Shown in pieces: positions 26,201 to 33,940 of a DNA stretch of 64,000 nt. Source of the stretch: Kitasatospora sp040298565. Lineage in GTDB: Bacteria; Actinomycetota; Actinomycetes; Streptomycetales; Streptomycetaceae. The stretch spans positions 1 through 64,000 of the forward strand of contig NZ_JBEPAK010000005.1 in the NCBI RefSeq assembly GCF_040298565.1, read 5' to 3'. The position numbers were made by a program, and so were the translations under genes. The notes beneath the pieces were generated by a model. The model was given only the letters and a program-made list of their open reading frames with translations. It did not search any database and was not told the DNA's origin. Positions within the stretch are counted from its first letter, which is position 1. Each line of letters opens with the position of its first letter.

Positions 26201-27010
26201 ATGACAGGCACAGGAGACGACAAGCACTACGGACACGGCCCCGAGCAGGTCGGCGTGCCCCGGAAGACGAAGGCCTGGCCCGAGAAGCAGAAGGGCCCGG
26301 TGCTGGTGCGCCGGGATCAGGTCGGCACCAGCACCACGGACCAGCGCCTGCTGGACACCACCGGCCCCACGGACTGGCTGCACACCGACCCCTGGCGGGT
26401 GCTGCGGATCACCTCCGAGTTCGTCGAGGGCTTCGGCGCCCTCGCCGAACTCCCGCCCGCGATCAGCGTCTTCGGCTCCGCCCGGACGCCCGTCGACTCG
26501 CCGGAGTACGAGGCCGGGGTGGCCATCGGCCGCGCCCTCGCCGAGGCCGGCTACGCGGTGATCACCGGCGGCGGCCCGGGCGCCATGGAGGCCGCCAACC
26601 GCGGTGCCTCCGAGGCCGGCGGCATGAGCGTCGGGCTGGGCATCGAGCTGCCCTTCGAGCAGGGCCTCAACGAGTTCGTCGACCTCGGGCTGAACTTCCG
26701 TTACTTCTTCGTCCGCAAGACGATGTTCGTGAAGTACGCCCAGGGCTTCGTGGTCCTGCCCGGCGGCCTCGGCACGCTGGACGAGCTGTTCGAGGCGCTG
26801 ACCCTGGTGCAGACCAAGAAGGTCACCCGCTTCCCGGTGATCCTCTACGGCAGCGCCTACTGGGGCGGCCTGTACGAGTGGCTGAAGAGCACCCTGGTCG
26901 CGCAGGGCAAGGCGGCCCCCCACGACCTGGAGCTCTTCCACATCACGGACGAGATCGACGAGGTCATGAAGATCCTCGCCGACGCCCGCCGGCCGGTGAA
27001 CGAGATCTAG
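26201..27010 (+). CDS. LOG family protein (TIGR00730; cytokinin-type nucleotide phosphoribohydrolase)
   Basis: This 269-aa protein has the lysine-decarboxylase-like Rossmann fold that in LOG enzymes hydrolyses N6-modified AMP to the free base and ribose phosphate. Signature motifs are GGGPGAMEAANRGASEAGG (near 125-143) and PGGLGTLDELFEAL (near 187-200). About 65 extra N-terminal residues precede the core, as in the long actinobacterial form that corresponds to M. tuberculosis Rv1205, which also sits between dapE and folP2. The original lysine decarboxylase label for this family is wrong. The message appears leaderless, and a hairpin separates it from folP2. Confidence 0.9.
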   Translation: MTGTGDDKHYGHGPEQVGVPRKTKAWPEKQKGPVLVRRDQVGTSTTDQRLLDTTGPTDWLHTDPWRVLRITSEFVEGFGALAELPPAISVFGSARTPVDSPEYEAGVAIGRALAEAGYAVITGGGPGAMEAANRGASEAGGMSVGLGIELPFEQGLNEFVDLGLNFRYFFVRKTMFVKYAQGFVVLPGGLGTLDELFEALTLVQTKKVTRFPVILYGSAYWGGLYEWLKSTLVAQGKAAPHDLELFHITDEIDEVMKILADARRPVNEI

Positions 27011-27057
27011 CCGGCGAACCGGAGCCCGCCGGTGGGCGGGATCCGGCCGAACGGGAC

Positions 27058-27085
27058 CGGGCGGCCGTCGGAGGAGGGCCGCCCG
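27058..27085. terminator. Hairpin between convergent LOG and folP2 genes
   Basis: CGGGCGGCC (27058-27066) pairs with GGCCGCCCG (27077-27085) with a 10-nt loop. It is a probable bidirectional terminator. Confidence 0.55.
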
Positions 27086-27089
27086 CCGT

Positions 27090-27953
27090 TCACGCCAGCC
27101 CCCGGCGGGCCACCGCCGGGGGGCGGGTGCCCCGGATCGAGGCGACCATGTCCAGCACCTCGCGGGTCTGCGCGACCTGGTGCACCCGGTAGACCCGGGC
27201 CCCCAGCCAGGCCGAGACCGCGGTGGTGGCCAGCGTGCCCAGCAGCCGCTCGTCCACCGGCTTGTCCAGGGTCTCCCCGACGAAGTCCTTGTTGGAGAGC
27301 GAGACCAGCACCGGGAAGCCGGTCGCGGTCATCTCCGGCAGCCGCCGGGTGGCCTCCAGCGAGTGCCGGGTGTTCTTGCCGAAGTCGTGCCCCGGGTCGA
27401 TGATCACCGCGTCCCGGCGGACGCCCAGCCCCACCGCCCGCTCGGCCAGCCCGACGGTCACCCGCAGGATGTCCGCCATCACGTCCTGGTAGCCGACCCG
27501 GTGCGGCCGGGTGCGCGGCTCGGCGCCGCCCGCGTGGGTGCACACCAGCCCGACGTCGTACCGGGCGGCCACCTCGGCGAGCTTCGGGTCCACCCCGCCC
27601 CAGGCGTCGTTCAGCAGGTCCGCGCCCGCCTCGCAGACCGCCTCGCCGACCTCGTGCCGCCAGGTGTCCACGCTGATCACGGCGCCGGGGTGGCGCTTGC
27701 GCAGTTCGGCGACGAAGGGCACGGTGCGCCGCAGCTCCTCCTCGACCGAGACCTCGTCCCCGGGGCCGGCCTTCACCCCGCCGATGTCCAGGATCGCCGC
27801 GCCCTCGGCCACCGCGCGCTCGGCGGCGGCGAACGCGGCCTCGTCGGCGAAGGTCGCGCCCCTGTCGAAGAACGAGTCCGGCGTGCGGTTGACGATCGCC
27901 ATGATCACCAGCTCGTCGTCACCGAATTCGCGCGGTCCCAGGCGCAGTGCCAC
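27090..27953 (-). CDS. folP2: Dihydropteroate synthase-family protein, FolP2 type
   Basis: This 287-aa TIM-barrel protein of the pterin-binding family has MAIVNRTPDSFFDRGATF (where active DHPS has GILNVTPDSFSDGG), DIGGVKAGPG, SVDTWRHEV, NDAWGG, and SLSNKDFVGE (where active DHPS has SRKxF). The first Asn is kept but several substrate-loop residues differ. The gene order next to a LOG gene and a DivIVA gene matches M. tuberculosis folP2 (Rv1207), which lacks DHPS activity in published tests. The start is GTG 27953, with GAGGAGA 7 nt upstream; an earlier ATG-led extension is rejected. It is probably not the folate enzyme, and its real substrate is open. Confidence 0.8.
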   Translation of the reverse strand: MALRLGPREFGDDELVIMAIVNRTPDSFFDRGATFADEAAFAAAERAVAEGAAILDIGGVKAGPGDEVSVEEELRRTVPFVAELRKRHPGAVISVDTWRHEVGEAVCEAGADLLNDAWGGVDPKLAEVAARYDVGLVCTHAGGAEPRTRPHRVGYQDVMADILRVTVGLAERAVGLGVRRDAVIIDPGHDFGKNTRHSLEATRRLPEMTATGFPVLVSLSNKDFVGETLDKPVDERLLGTLATTAVSAWLGARVYRVHQVAQTREVLDMVASIRGTRPPAVARRGLA

Positions 27954-28083
27954 CGATGTCTCCTCCACAGCTCCTGCGGGTGCGATGATGGCCCCCGGCC
28001 TCACTTGGGGACCATGCTGTCATGATCAGTCTGGTTCGCTGGCACTTGATCGAGGACCGGCCGGGAGTTCGGGAGGACAGCTC

Positions 28084-28506
28084 GTGTTCTGGGTGATCGT
28101 GGTCGCCATGGCCGTGGTGGTCGGCGGCGCCGCGCTGGTGGCGCTGGGCGGGGGCGGCTCGATGCCGGAGGCGGTGCCGGACCGCATCTCCGCGCGGCTG
28201 CCGCAGGACCGCCCGCTGAGCAAGACGGACGTGGACGACCTCCGGCTGCCGATGGCCGTGCGCGGCTACCGGATGGACGAGGTGGACGACGTCCTGGACC
28301 GCCTCGGCGCCGAACTGGCCTACCGCGACGCGCGGATCGCCGAGCTGGAGGCCGCCGCCCACCTGCGCGGCGCGGTCGAGGCCACCACCGCCCCGGATCC
28401 GGCGGCCGAGCCGCTGCCCGGCCTGGAGGAGTTCGCCAAGGTGGTCCGGCCGGCCGCGGCGCCCGCCGAGGCCCCCGAGGACGCCGAGCCCCGGAGGGAC
28501 CGGTGA
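28084..28506 (+). CDS. DivIVA-domain protein with an N-terminal membrane helix
   Basis: This 140-aa protein begins with a membrane helix (VFWVIVVAMAVVVGGAALVALGGGG) and then a short DivIVA-like motif: LRLPMAVRGYRMDEVDDVLDRL followed by a coiled-coil stretch to about residue 100. The tail is Ala/Pro/Glu-rich. In DivIVA domains the F/Y-R-G-Y-xxxEVD pattern mediates membrane curvature binding and assembly. GTG 28084 has GGGAGG 8 nt upstream; longer in-frame starts lie in the divergent promoter region. The stop overlaps the tag start by 4 nt, so they are coupled. M. tuberculosis Rv1209 is in the same place. A role in cell-pole or envelope organisation is inferred. Confidence 0.8.
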   Translation: MFWVIVVAMAVVVGGAALVALGGGGSMPEAVPDRISARLPQDRPLSKTDVDDLRLPMAVRGYRMDEVDDVLDRLGAELAYRDARIAELEAAAHLRGAVEATTAPDPAAEPLPGLEEFAKVVRPAAAPAEAPEDAEPRRDR

Positions 28507-29120
28507 CCGAGGCCGCCGGGTTCCCGGCCGCCCCCGCCGGCGCGGTGCTCGGCGCGGACGGCCTGCGCCGCTGCGGCTGGGGCGACTCGACCGACGACTA
28601 CCGCGTCTACCACGACACCGAGTGGGGCCGCCCGGTGCACGGCGACGACGCCCTGTTCGAGCGGGTCTGCCTGGAGGCCTTCCAGTCCGGTCTGTCCTGG
28701 CTGACCATCCTGCGCCGCCGGGAGGGCTTCCGGGCCGCCTTCGCGGGCTTCCGGATCGCCGAGGTCGCCGAGTTCGGCGAGGCGGACCGGGAGCGGCTGC
28801 TCGCCGACACCGGCATCATCCGCAACCGGGCCAAGATCGACGCGGCGATCGCCAACGCCCGGGCCGCCCGGGACCTGGACGGCGGGCTGGACGCACTGAT
28901 CTGGCGGTTCGCCGGGGACCCGGACCGGCCGGCCCCCCGCACCCTGGCGGAGGTGCCGGCCGTCACGCCCGAGTCGACGGCGCTGGCGAAGGCGCTGAAG
29001 AAGGAGGGCTTCCGCTTCGTCGGCCCGACCACCGCCTACGCCCTGATGCAGGCCTGCGGTCTGGTCGACGACCACCTGGCGGACTGCCACGTCCGCACCG
29101 GCGGCAGGCGGGGGCGCTGA
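28503..29120 (+). CDS. tag: DNA-3-methyladenine glycosylase I
   Basis: This 205-aa base-excision repair enzyme removes 3-methyladenine. The family signature is intact: CGWG near residue 23, YHDTEWGRPVHGDDALFERV and LEAFQSGLSWLTILRRREGF, with the Glu that recognises the base. The C-terminal zinc half-site is HLADCHVR. The zinc snap of Tag enzymes (C, H, H, C) therefore appears complete. The GTG start overlaps the DivIVA gene by 4 nt. The stop is only 3 nt from the stop of the convergent enoyl-CoA hydratase gene, with no room for a terminator in between. It has the usual length for the family, slightly extended at the N-terminus. Confidence 0.92.
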   Translation: MTEAAGFPAAPAGAVLGADGLRRCGWGDSTDDYRVYHDTEWGRPVHGDDALFERVCLEAFQSGLSWLTILRRREGFRAAFAGFRIAEVAEFGEADRERLLADTGIIRNRAKIDAAIANARAARDLDGGLDALIWRFAGDPDRPAPRTLAEVPAVTPESTALAKALKKEGFRFVGPTTAYALMQACGLVDDHLADCHVRTGGRRGR

Positions 29121-29123
29121 GCC

Positions 29124-29924
29124 TCAGCGCCCGACGTACTTCGGCTTCTCCTTGGCGATGAAGGCGCGCACCGCGATCCGGTGGTCCTCGCTGTCGCCGG
29201 CCAGGGTCTGCAGCTCGTCCTCCTTGTCGAGCAGTTCGTCCAGCGAGTGCGAAGCGCCGTACGCCAGCGACTCCTTGATGGCGCCGTAGGCCACGGTCGG
29301 GCCCTCGGCCAGCTCGCGGGCGAAGACCCGCGCGGTCGCGGCGAGTTCCTCGGCCGGCACGACCTTGGTGGCCAGGCCCAGCTCCATCGCCTCGGCGGAC
29401 TTGACCGTCCGGGGGAGCATCAGCAGCTCGGTGGCCTTGGCGTGCCCGACCAGCCGGGGCAGCGTCCAGGACGCGCCCGAGTCGGCGGTCAGACCGATCC
29501 CGGCGAAGGCGGTGTTGAAGCCGGCCCGGTCGGAGAGGATCCGGAAGTCGCAGGCGAAGGCGAGCGAGGCGCCGGCGCCGGCCGCCACCCCGCCGACCGC
29601 GGCGACGGTCGGCTTGCGCATCCCGGCCAGCGCCCGGGTCAGCGGGTTGTAGTGCTCGGCGACGGTCCGCAGCGCGCCCTCGCCGGTCTCGTCGGCCCGC
29701 TTCAGCATCGCCAGGTGCTCGTTGAGGTCCTGCCCGACGCAGAACGCCCGGTCGCCCGCGCCGGTGAGCAGCACCGCCCGCACCGACCGGTTTCCGGCGG
29801 CCTCGGTCACGGCGTCGCGCAGCGCGACCTTGGTGGCGACGTCCAGCGCGTTCATCGCCTCCGGGCGGTTGATGGTGATGACGGCGAGGCCGCCGTCCAG
29901 CTCGTACAGGACGGAATCGGACAT
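29124..29924 (-). CDS. Enoyl-CoA hydratase/isomerase family protein
   Basis: This 266-aa crotonase-fold protein has the signature ITINRPEAMNALD, the oxyanion-hole segment RAFCVGQDLNEHLAM (G-Q-D-L) and GVAAGAGASLAFACDFRI. The position that carries the first catalytic Glu in hydratases (near residue 140) reads GIGLTADSGASWTLPRLVG, where Asp replaces Glu. This pattern is seen in the phenylacetate-type PaaG isomerases and in many uncharacterised members. So it may be a 2-enoyl or ring-opening isomerase rather than a beta-oxidation hydratase. ATG 29924 follows GAGGAG. No other fatty-acid or phenylacetate genes are nearby. Confidence 0.85.
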   Translation of the reverse strand: MSDSVLYELDGGLAVITINRPEAMNALDVATKVALRDAVTEAAGNRSVRAVLLTGAGDRAFCVGQDLNEHLAMLKRADETGEGALRTVAEHYNPLTRALAGMRKPTVAAVGGVAAGAGASLAFACDFRILSDRAGFNTAFAGIGLTADSGASWTLPRLVGHAKATELLMLPRTVKSAEAMELGLATKVVPAEELAATARVFARELAEGPTVAYGAIKESLAYGASHSLDELLDKEDELQTLAGDSEDHRIAVRAFIAKEKPKYVGR

Positions 29925-30219
29925 GGGCGAGGGCTCCTCAGCGATCGTCGCGTGGGTGGTCGTGCCAGGATGCCGGAGCGCGGGGCGGGGTGGGGAGTGT
30001 GAGGTATCGCACCTTCCCGCGGTGTCGCCACCGCCGCCGCGCCGGGGCTTATGACGCCAATTGGGGCGGTTGGAGCCGGTCCGGCCGAGGTTGCACCGAG
30101 AGTGATGTTGGTCATCAGGCCGTGGCATGCGGGATAATGGCTTCCGATCAATGCGTTCGATACCGGCGGTGGACGGACTGCCGGTGCGTAGCTGAGCGGT
30201 TGCAGGAAGGGGAACGAGC

Positions 30220-30387
30220 ATGGCGGCCATGAAGCCGCGGACGGGTGACGGCCCGCTCGAAGTCACCAAAGAGGGGCGGGGCATCATCATGCGCGTTCCG
30301 CTCGAAGGCGGCGGACGCCTCGTGGTGGAGCTCACGCCTGACGAGGCCGACGCCCTGGGCGAAGCCCTGAAGAAGGCCTGCGGCTGA
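30220..30387 (+). CDS. 55-aa DUF3117 family protein
   Basis: This very small protein (MAAMKPRTGDGPLEVTKEGR, then GIIMRVPLEGGGRLVVELTP and an acidic DEADALGEAL tail) is nearly invariant across actinobacteria; M. tuberculosis Rv1211 is the same protein in the same neighbourhood. It is predicted to be a beta-hairpin or two-strand fold followed by a helix. GGAAGGGG lies 5-10 nt before the ATG. It stands alone, with a divergent promoter region to its left (30109-30160 is less GC-rich) and a hairpin after it. Function is unknown. High conservation at such small size suggests an interaction partner rather than an enzyme. Confidence 0.88.
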   Translation: MAAMKPRTGDGPLEVTKEGRGIIMRVPLEGGGRLVVELTPDEADALGEALKKACG

Positions 30388-30425
30388 CCGCAGCGGGTGC
30401 TCGCCGTCTCCTGGAGACGTACCGC

Positions 30426-30461
30426 CGGGCCCGGGCACGACGTCATGTCGGCCCGGGCCCG
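30426..30461 (+). terminator. Hairpin after the DUF3117 gene
   Basis: CGGGCCCGGGC (30426-30436) pairs perfectly with GCCCGGGCCCG (30451-30461), 14-nt loop. It lies between the DUF3117 gene and the convergent methyltransferase gene. Confidence 0.65.
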
Positions 30462-30514
30462 CGCGTTCCCCGGACCGGCGGGGAGCACCGGCGCCGCACC
30501 GGCCGCGGCGGACC

Positions 30515-31210
30515 TCAGCGCTTCACGGCGCACAGCAGCCCGTCGGAGACGGGCAGCAGGGCGGGCAGCAGCGCCTCGCTCTCCCGGACGTCCCGGACCA
30601 GGTCGCGCACCGCGCCGGTCTGCGGGTCCTGGAGCTCCGGCTCGGCCAGCCGGCCCTCCTGGAAGACCCCCTCGAAGCAGACCATCCCGCCGGGGCGCAG
30701 CAGGCGCAGCGCCTCCAGCAGGTACTCCCGGGACTCGGCCGGATCGCCGTCGCAGAACACCAGGTCGTACTGGCCGTCGGCGAGCCGCGGCAGCACCTCC
30801 AGGGCCCGGCCCGGTATGAACCGGGAGCGGTTGGCCGCGAACCCGGCCGCCTGGTAGGCCTCGCGGGCCAGCTGCTGGCGCACCGGCTCCGCGTCCACGG
30901 TGGTGAGCACGCCGTCCGGCCGCATCCCGCGCAGCAGGTAGACCCCGGACACCCCGGTGCCGGTGCCGATCTCGGCCACCGCCTTGGCGTCCAGCGCGGC
31001 GGCCAGCAGCCGCAGGCACGCGCCGCCGCTCGGGCCGATGGCCCGTATCCCGGTCCGCGCGGACTGCGCCCGGGCGTAGGTCAGCACCGCGTCCTCGCCC
31101 ACGTAGGTGTCGGCGAGGGCCGCGCGCGCGGGCCCGAACTCGCTGATGGCTGCCTCTTTCGGAGCCCCGGGCGGCGGCCCGGTGCGGGGGATGTCGATAT
31201 TTCCTGCCAC
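30515..31210 (-). CDS. SAM-dependent O-methyltransferase family 3 (catechol/caffeoyl-CoA type)
   Basis: This protein of about 231 aa belongs to the metal-dependent O-methyltransferase family that includes M. tuberculosis Rv1220c. Motif I is AVAEIGTGTGVSGVYLLRG, the acidic end of strand 2 is TTVDAEPVRQ, and the metal/SAM region is QYDLVFCDGDPAESREYLLE. Its substrate is unknown; no biosynthetic genes are near. The start may be GTG 31210. It is divergent from sigE, and its 5' end lies only 18 nt from the -35 of the sigE promoter, so both could respond to envelope stress. The family and position are conserved next to sigE in mycobacteria. Confidence 0.87.
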   Translation of the reverse strand: MAGNIDIPRTGPPPGAPKEAAISEFGPARAALADTYVGEDAVLTYARAQSARTGIRAIGPSGGACLRLLAAALDAKAVAEIGTGTGVSGVYLLRGMRPDGVLTTVDAEPVRQQLAREAYQAAGFAANRSRFIPGRALEVLPRLADGQYDLVFCDGDPAESREYLLEALRLLRPGGMVCFEGVFQEGRLAEPELQDPQTGAVRDLVRDVRESEALLPALLPVSDGLLCAVKR

Positions 31211-31227
31211 AGATTACTGGCCGGGCG

Positions 31228-31253
31228 GGAACCGCGTACTGCGGCGGGCCGTT
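31228..31253 (+). promoter_or_regulatory. ECF-type promoter upstream of sigE
   Basis: GGAAC (31228-31232), a 17-nt spacer, then CGTT (31250-31253) matches the -35/-10 pattern of SigE/SigR-type ECF promoters. The start codon at 31320 lies about 60 nt downstream. Autoregulation by SigE is the simplest reading. Confidence 0.7.
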
Positions 31254-31319
31254 GTCATCGTGACCGGGTGCGGGAGACCTCCCGGGCACTTTTATCCGGG
31301 CTTGACGGGTGAGGTGGAT

Positions 31320-32165
31320 ATGGTGGTGGCCCTGCTGGGCAGAAGAGCCGACCGAGGAGGTGTGGCCGAGGGCGACGTCCCCGTGCGGCGGCACCCCCGC
31401 GGCACCGCGTCGGCCCGTACGCCGAAGCCCGTGATGAACCAGCCTGCGCACTCCGACCTGGACCAGCCCGCCGCCGAGACGCCGGCCGCCGGTACCACCG
31501 AGGCCCCCGCCCTCGCGACCTTCGCCGAAGGCCCCGACGCGCAGACCTGGACTCCGCCCAGCTGGGAGGAGATCGTCGAGGCGCACAGCGCCCGCGTCTA
31601 CCGCCTCGCCTACCGCCTGACGGGCAATCAGCACGACGCCGAGGACCTCACCCAGGAGGTCTTCGTCCGGGTGTTCCGCTCGCTGTCCACCTACACCCCC
31701 GGCACGTTCGAGGGCTGGCTGCACCGGATCACCACCAACCTCTTCCTGGACATGGTCCGCCGCCGCCAGCGCATCCGCTTCGATGCGCTCGGCGAGGACG
31801 CGGCCGAGCGGCTCGCCTCCCGCGAGCCCAGCCCGGCCCAGCACTTCAGCGACACCCACTTCGACGCCGACGTCCAGCAGGCCCTGGACACCCTCGCCCC
31901 GGAGTTCCGCGCCGCCGTGGTGCTCTGCGACATCGAGGGCCTGTCCTACGAGGAGATCGCCGCCACCCTGGGCGTCAAGCTCGGTACCGTCCGCAGCCGC
32001 ATCCACCGCGGCCGCTCGCACCTGCGCGCCGCGCTCAAGCACCGCGCCCCCGGCCAGGCCCCCGGGCGCGAGCGCCGCGGCGGCTCGGAGGAGCCGGTGC
32101 CGGTCGGCGCCGTGGCCGCCGAGGTCGCGGCCGCACCGGGTGGGCGCGGACGGAGGCGATGGTGA
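31320..32165 (+). CDS. sigE: ECF sigma factor, SigE of the mycobacterial type
   Basis: This 281-aa ECF sigma factor has region 2 (RVYRLAYRLTGNQHDAEDLT and the -10-binding FEGWLHRITTNLFLDMVRRR) and region 4 (FRAAVVLCDIEGLSYEEIAA then LGVKLGTVRSRIHRGRSHLR), which are highly similar to M. tuberculosis SigE. About 85 N-terminal residues are poorly conserved. ATG 31320 has GAGGTGG upstream and an N-terminus (VVALLGRRADRGG) reminiscent of mycobacterial SigE; ATG 31434 is a shorter alternative. It is not the streptomycete cell-wall sigma factor also called SigE. It is followed by its anti-sigma gene with a short overlap and preceded by an ECF promoter. Confidence 0.9.
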   Translation: MVVALLGRRADRGGVAEGDVPVRRHPRGTASARTPKPVMNQPAHSDLDQPAAETPAAGTTEAPALATFAEGPDAQTWTPPSWEEIVEAHSARVYRLAYRLTGNQHDAEDLTQEVFVRVFRSLSTYTPGTFEGWLHRITTNLFLDMVRRRQRIRFDALGEDAAERLASREPSPAQHFSDTHFDADVQQALDTLAPEFRAAVVLCDIEGLSYEEIAATLGVKLGTVRSRIHRGRSHLRAALKHRAPGQAPGRERRGGSEEPVPVGAVAAEVAAAPGGRGRRRW

Positions 32166-33151
32166 GCGGAACCAGCCGGTCCGGTCCGGAACGGTCGGGG
32201 TCGTCCGACCGCGCCCAGACCCGGCGGAGCTGGCCGCTGGGCCGCCGGGCCGGTGACGACCCCGGCGAGCCGCTGCCGCCCGCCGTCCCGCTGCCGCCCG
32301 CCGTCCCGCTGCCGGGCGACACGGAGCTGCGCGCGGTGCCCGTACGGCCCGTCGAGCCCGCCGCCGAGGAACACCACCTCGGGGAGCGGCTCTCCGCGTT
32401 CCTGGACGGCGAGCTCGGCCACGACTCGCGCGAGCGGGTCCAGGCGCACCTAGCGACCTGTCCCCAGTGCCTGGCCGAGGCGGACGAGGGCCGCGCCGTC
32501 AAGCACCTGCTGACCCGCACCGACACCCCGGGCCCCTCCTCCGCGCTGATGGCCCGGCTGATGGCCGTCGGCAACCTCCCGGACGACGGCCCGGCGGACG
32601 CCGGCTGGCGCGACGACGACGACCTGCCCGGCGGCGGGGTCGCCGCCACCGGCACGCTCGGCGGCAGCCGGCTCACCGGCGGCTCCTTCGGCCGCGGCGC
32701 CGGCGCCTCCTTCGGCGCGGGCGCGCTCGGCGCCGGCGCCCCGGTGCCCGGGGTGGACCCGCGGGCCTTCGGGCGCGGGTCGGTGCTGCGGCCGCTGATG
32801 GGCCGGCGCACCGGCCGCCCGGAGCCCACCGCCCGTCCGGAGCCCGCTGCGGCCGCCGGCCGCGCCTCCGCGCGCGGGCGCCGCCTCGTCTTCGCCGCCG
32901 CGGGCGCCTTCTCGGTCGCCGCGGTGACGCTCGGCGGCGTCGGCGGCCTCGCCCAGGGCGAGGACCAGCACGGCACCACGGTCAGCCCGATCAGCGGCGG
33001 CGGCCGCGGCGGCGGCCTCGTCCCGATGTCGGTGCAGGTCCCGGTGGACTTCCAGGCCCATCCGGTCGTCGCCACCCGCGGAGCGAGCCCGTCCTCCCCG
33101 CCCGAGCGCTACCCGGGCAGCGTCGCGGCCCTGCGCCAGCAGATCCGCTAG
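32159..33151 (+). CDS. rseA: Zinc-binding anti-sigma factor (RseA type)
   Basis: This 330-aa protein has a ZAS zinc domain at about 72-115: HHLGERLSAFLDGELGHDSR then the ligand motif His97-x3-Cys101-x2-Cys104 (HLATCPQC). A Gly/Ala-rich linker and one membrane helix near 243-268 (RRLVFAAAGAFSVAAVTLGG) follow, and a short external tail. This suits a membrane-bound anti-sigma factor holding SigE until stress. It overlaps sigE by 7 nt. PLPPAVPLPPAVPLPG near residue 40 is encoded by a short tandem repeat. M. tuberculosis RseA is shorter and lacks the membrane helix, so this is a longer form. The htrA gene expected next is missing. Confidence 0.85.
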   Translation: MVSGTSRSGPERSGSSDRAQTRRSWPLGRRAGDDPGEPLPPAVPLPPAVPLPGDTELRAVPVRPVEPAAEEHHLGERLSAFLDGELGHDSRERVQAHLATCPQCLAEADEGRAVKHLLTRTDTPGPSSALMARLMAVGNLPDDGPADAGWRDDDDLPGGGVAATGTLGGSRLTGGSFGRGAGASFGAGALGAGAPVPGVDPRAFGRGSVLRPLMGRRTGRPEPTARPEPAAAAGRASARGRRLVFAAAGAFSVAAVTLGGVGGLAQGEDQHGTTVSPISGGGRGGGLVPMSVQVPVDFQAHPVVATRGASPSSPPERYPGSVAALRQQIR

Positions 33152-33280
33152 CGCACCCACCCCTCCTCCGGGCCCGGCCACCGGCTGGTCTTTACCACGG
33201 CTTCATCGCAGCGTGGGTCAGGGACCCACCGGTGGCCATTACCCTGGAGGAACCGTCGTCCGGCGAGCTAGGGAGCAAAG

Positions 33281-33718
33281 GTGTTCAGCGACGTAGGCGG
33301 GCTGGAGATCCTGACCCTCATCGTGATGGCGATCATCATCTTCGGCCCCGACAAGCTGCCGAAGCTGATCCAGGACACCATGGGCTTCATCCGCAAGGTC
33401 CGTTCCTTCGCCGACAACGCGAAGGAGGACATCCGCAGCGAGCTGGGCCCCGAGTTCAAGGACTTCGAGTTCGAGGACCTCAACCCCAAGACCTTCGTCC
33501 GCAAGCAGCTCATGGGCGGCCAGGACGACCCGCTGGGCCTCAAGGACATGAAGGACTCGCTCGACATCCGCTCCGTCCTGGACGACCGGCCCGCGGCGCC
33601 CGTGAACGGCCGGGCGGGCAGCGTCAGCTTCGAGAAGGCCGCCCCGGCGGCAGCCGCCTCCACCGGTGCCCCGCTGCAGGCCGGCGAGCGCCCGCCGTTC
33701 GACCCCGACGCCACCTGA
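33281..33718 (+). CDS. tatB: Sec-independent translocase subunit TatB
   Basis: This 145-aa protein has the Tat N-terminal helix MFSDVGGLEILTLIVMAIII with the FGPDKLPK hinge, then an amphipathic helix (LIQDTMGFIRKVRSFADNAK) and an acidic, less ordered tail. TatB and TatC form the receptor for twin-arginine signal peptides in the membrane. The hinge FGP and long amphipathic helix distinguish it from TatA. GTG 33281 is preceded by GGGAGCAAAG, and a TACCCT -10-like box lies about 40 nt upstream. Position after the sigE-anti-sigma pair matches M. tuberculosis, apart from the absent htrA. The tatA and tatC genes are elsewhere. Confidence 0.92.
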   Translation: MFSDVGGLEILTLIVMAIIIFGPDKLPKLIQDTMGFIRKVRSFADNAKEDIRSELGPEFKDFEFEDLNPKTFVRKQLMGGQDDPLGLKDMKDSLDIRSVLDDRPAAPVNGRAGSVSFEKAAPAAAASTGAPLQAGERPPFDPDAT

Positions 33719-33940
33719 GGGCCCTTTCCCGCCCCGCGACGACGGGACGCCGCCGCCCCGCCCGGCCGCCCGGCTGAGCGGGGCAGCGGCGTCCGCGCCG
33801 CTATTGTGCTGATTGTTCCCGCTGAGCCGTCCGTCACATCCGCGCCACCACGGACCGCGAACGGCCCCCCGGGAACGCCGAGGTGCGCCACCATGGGAGC
33901 GCTCCACGGCAGGCACACGTGCGTTTGAGGAGGCCCGGGG

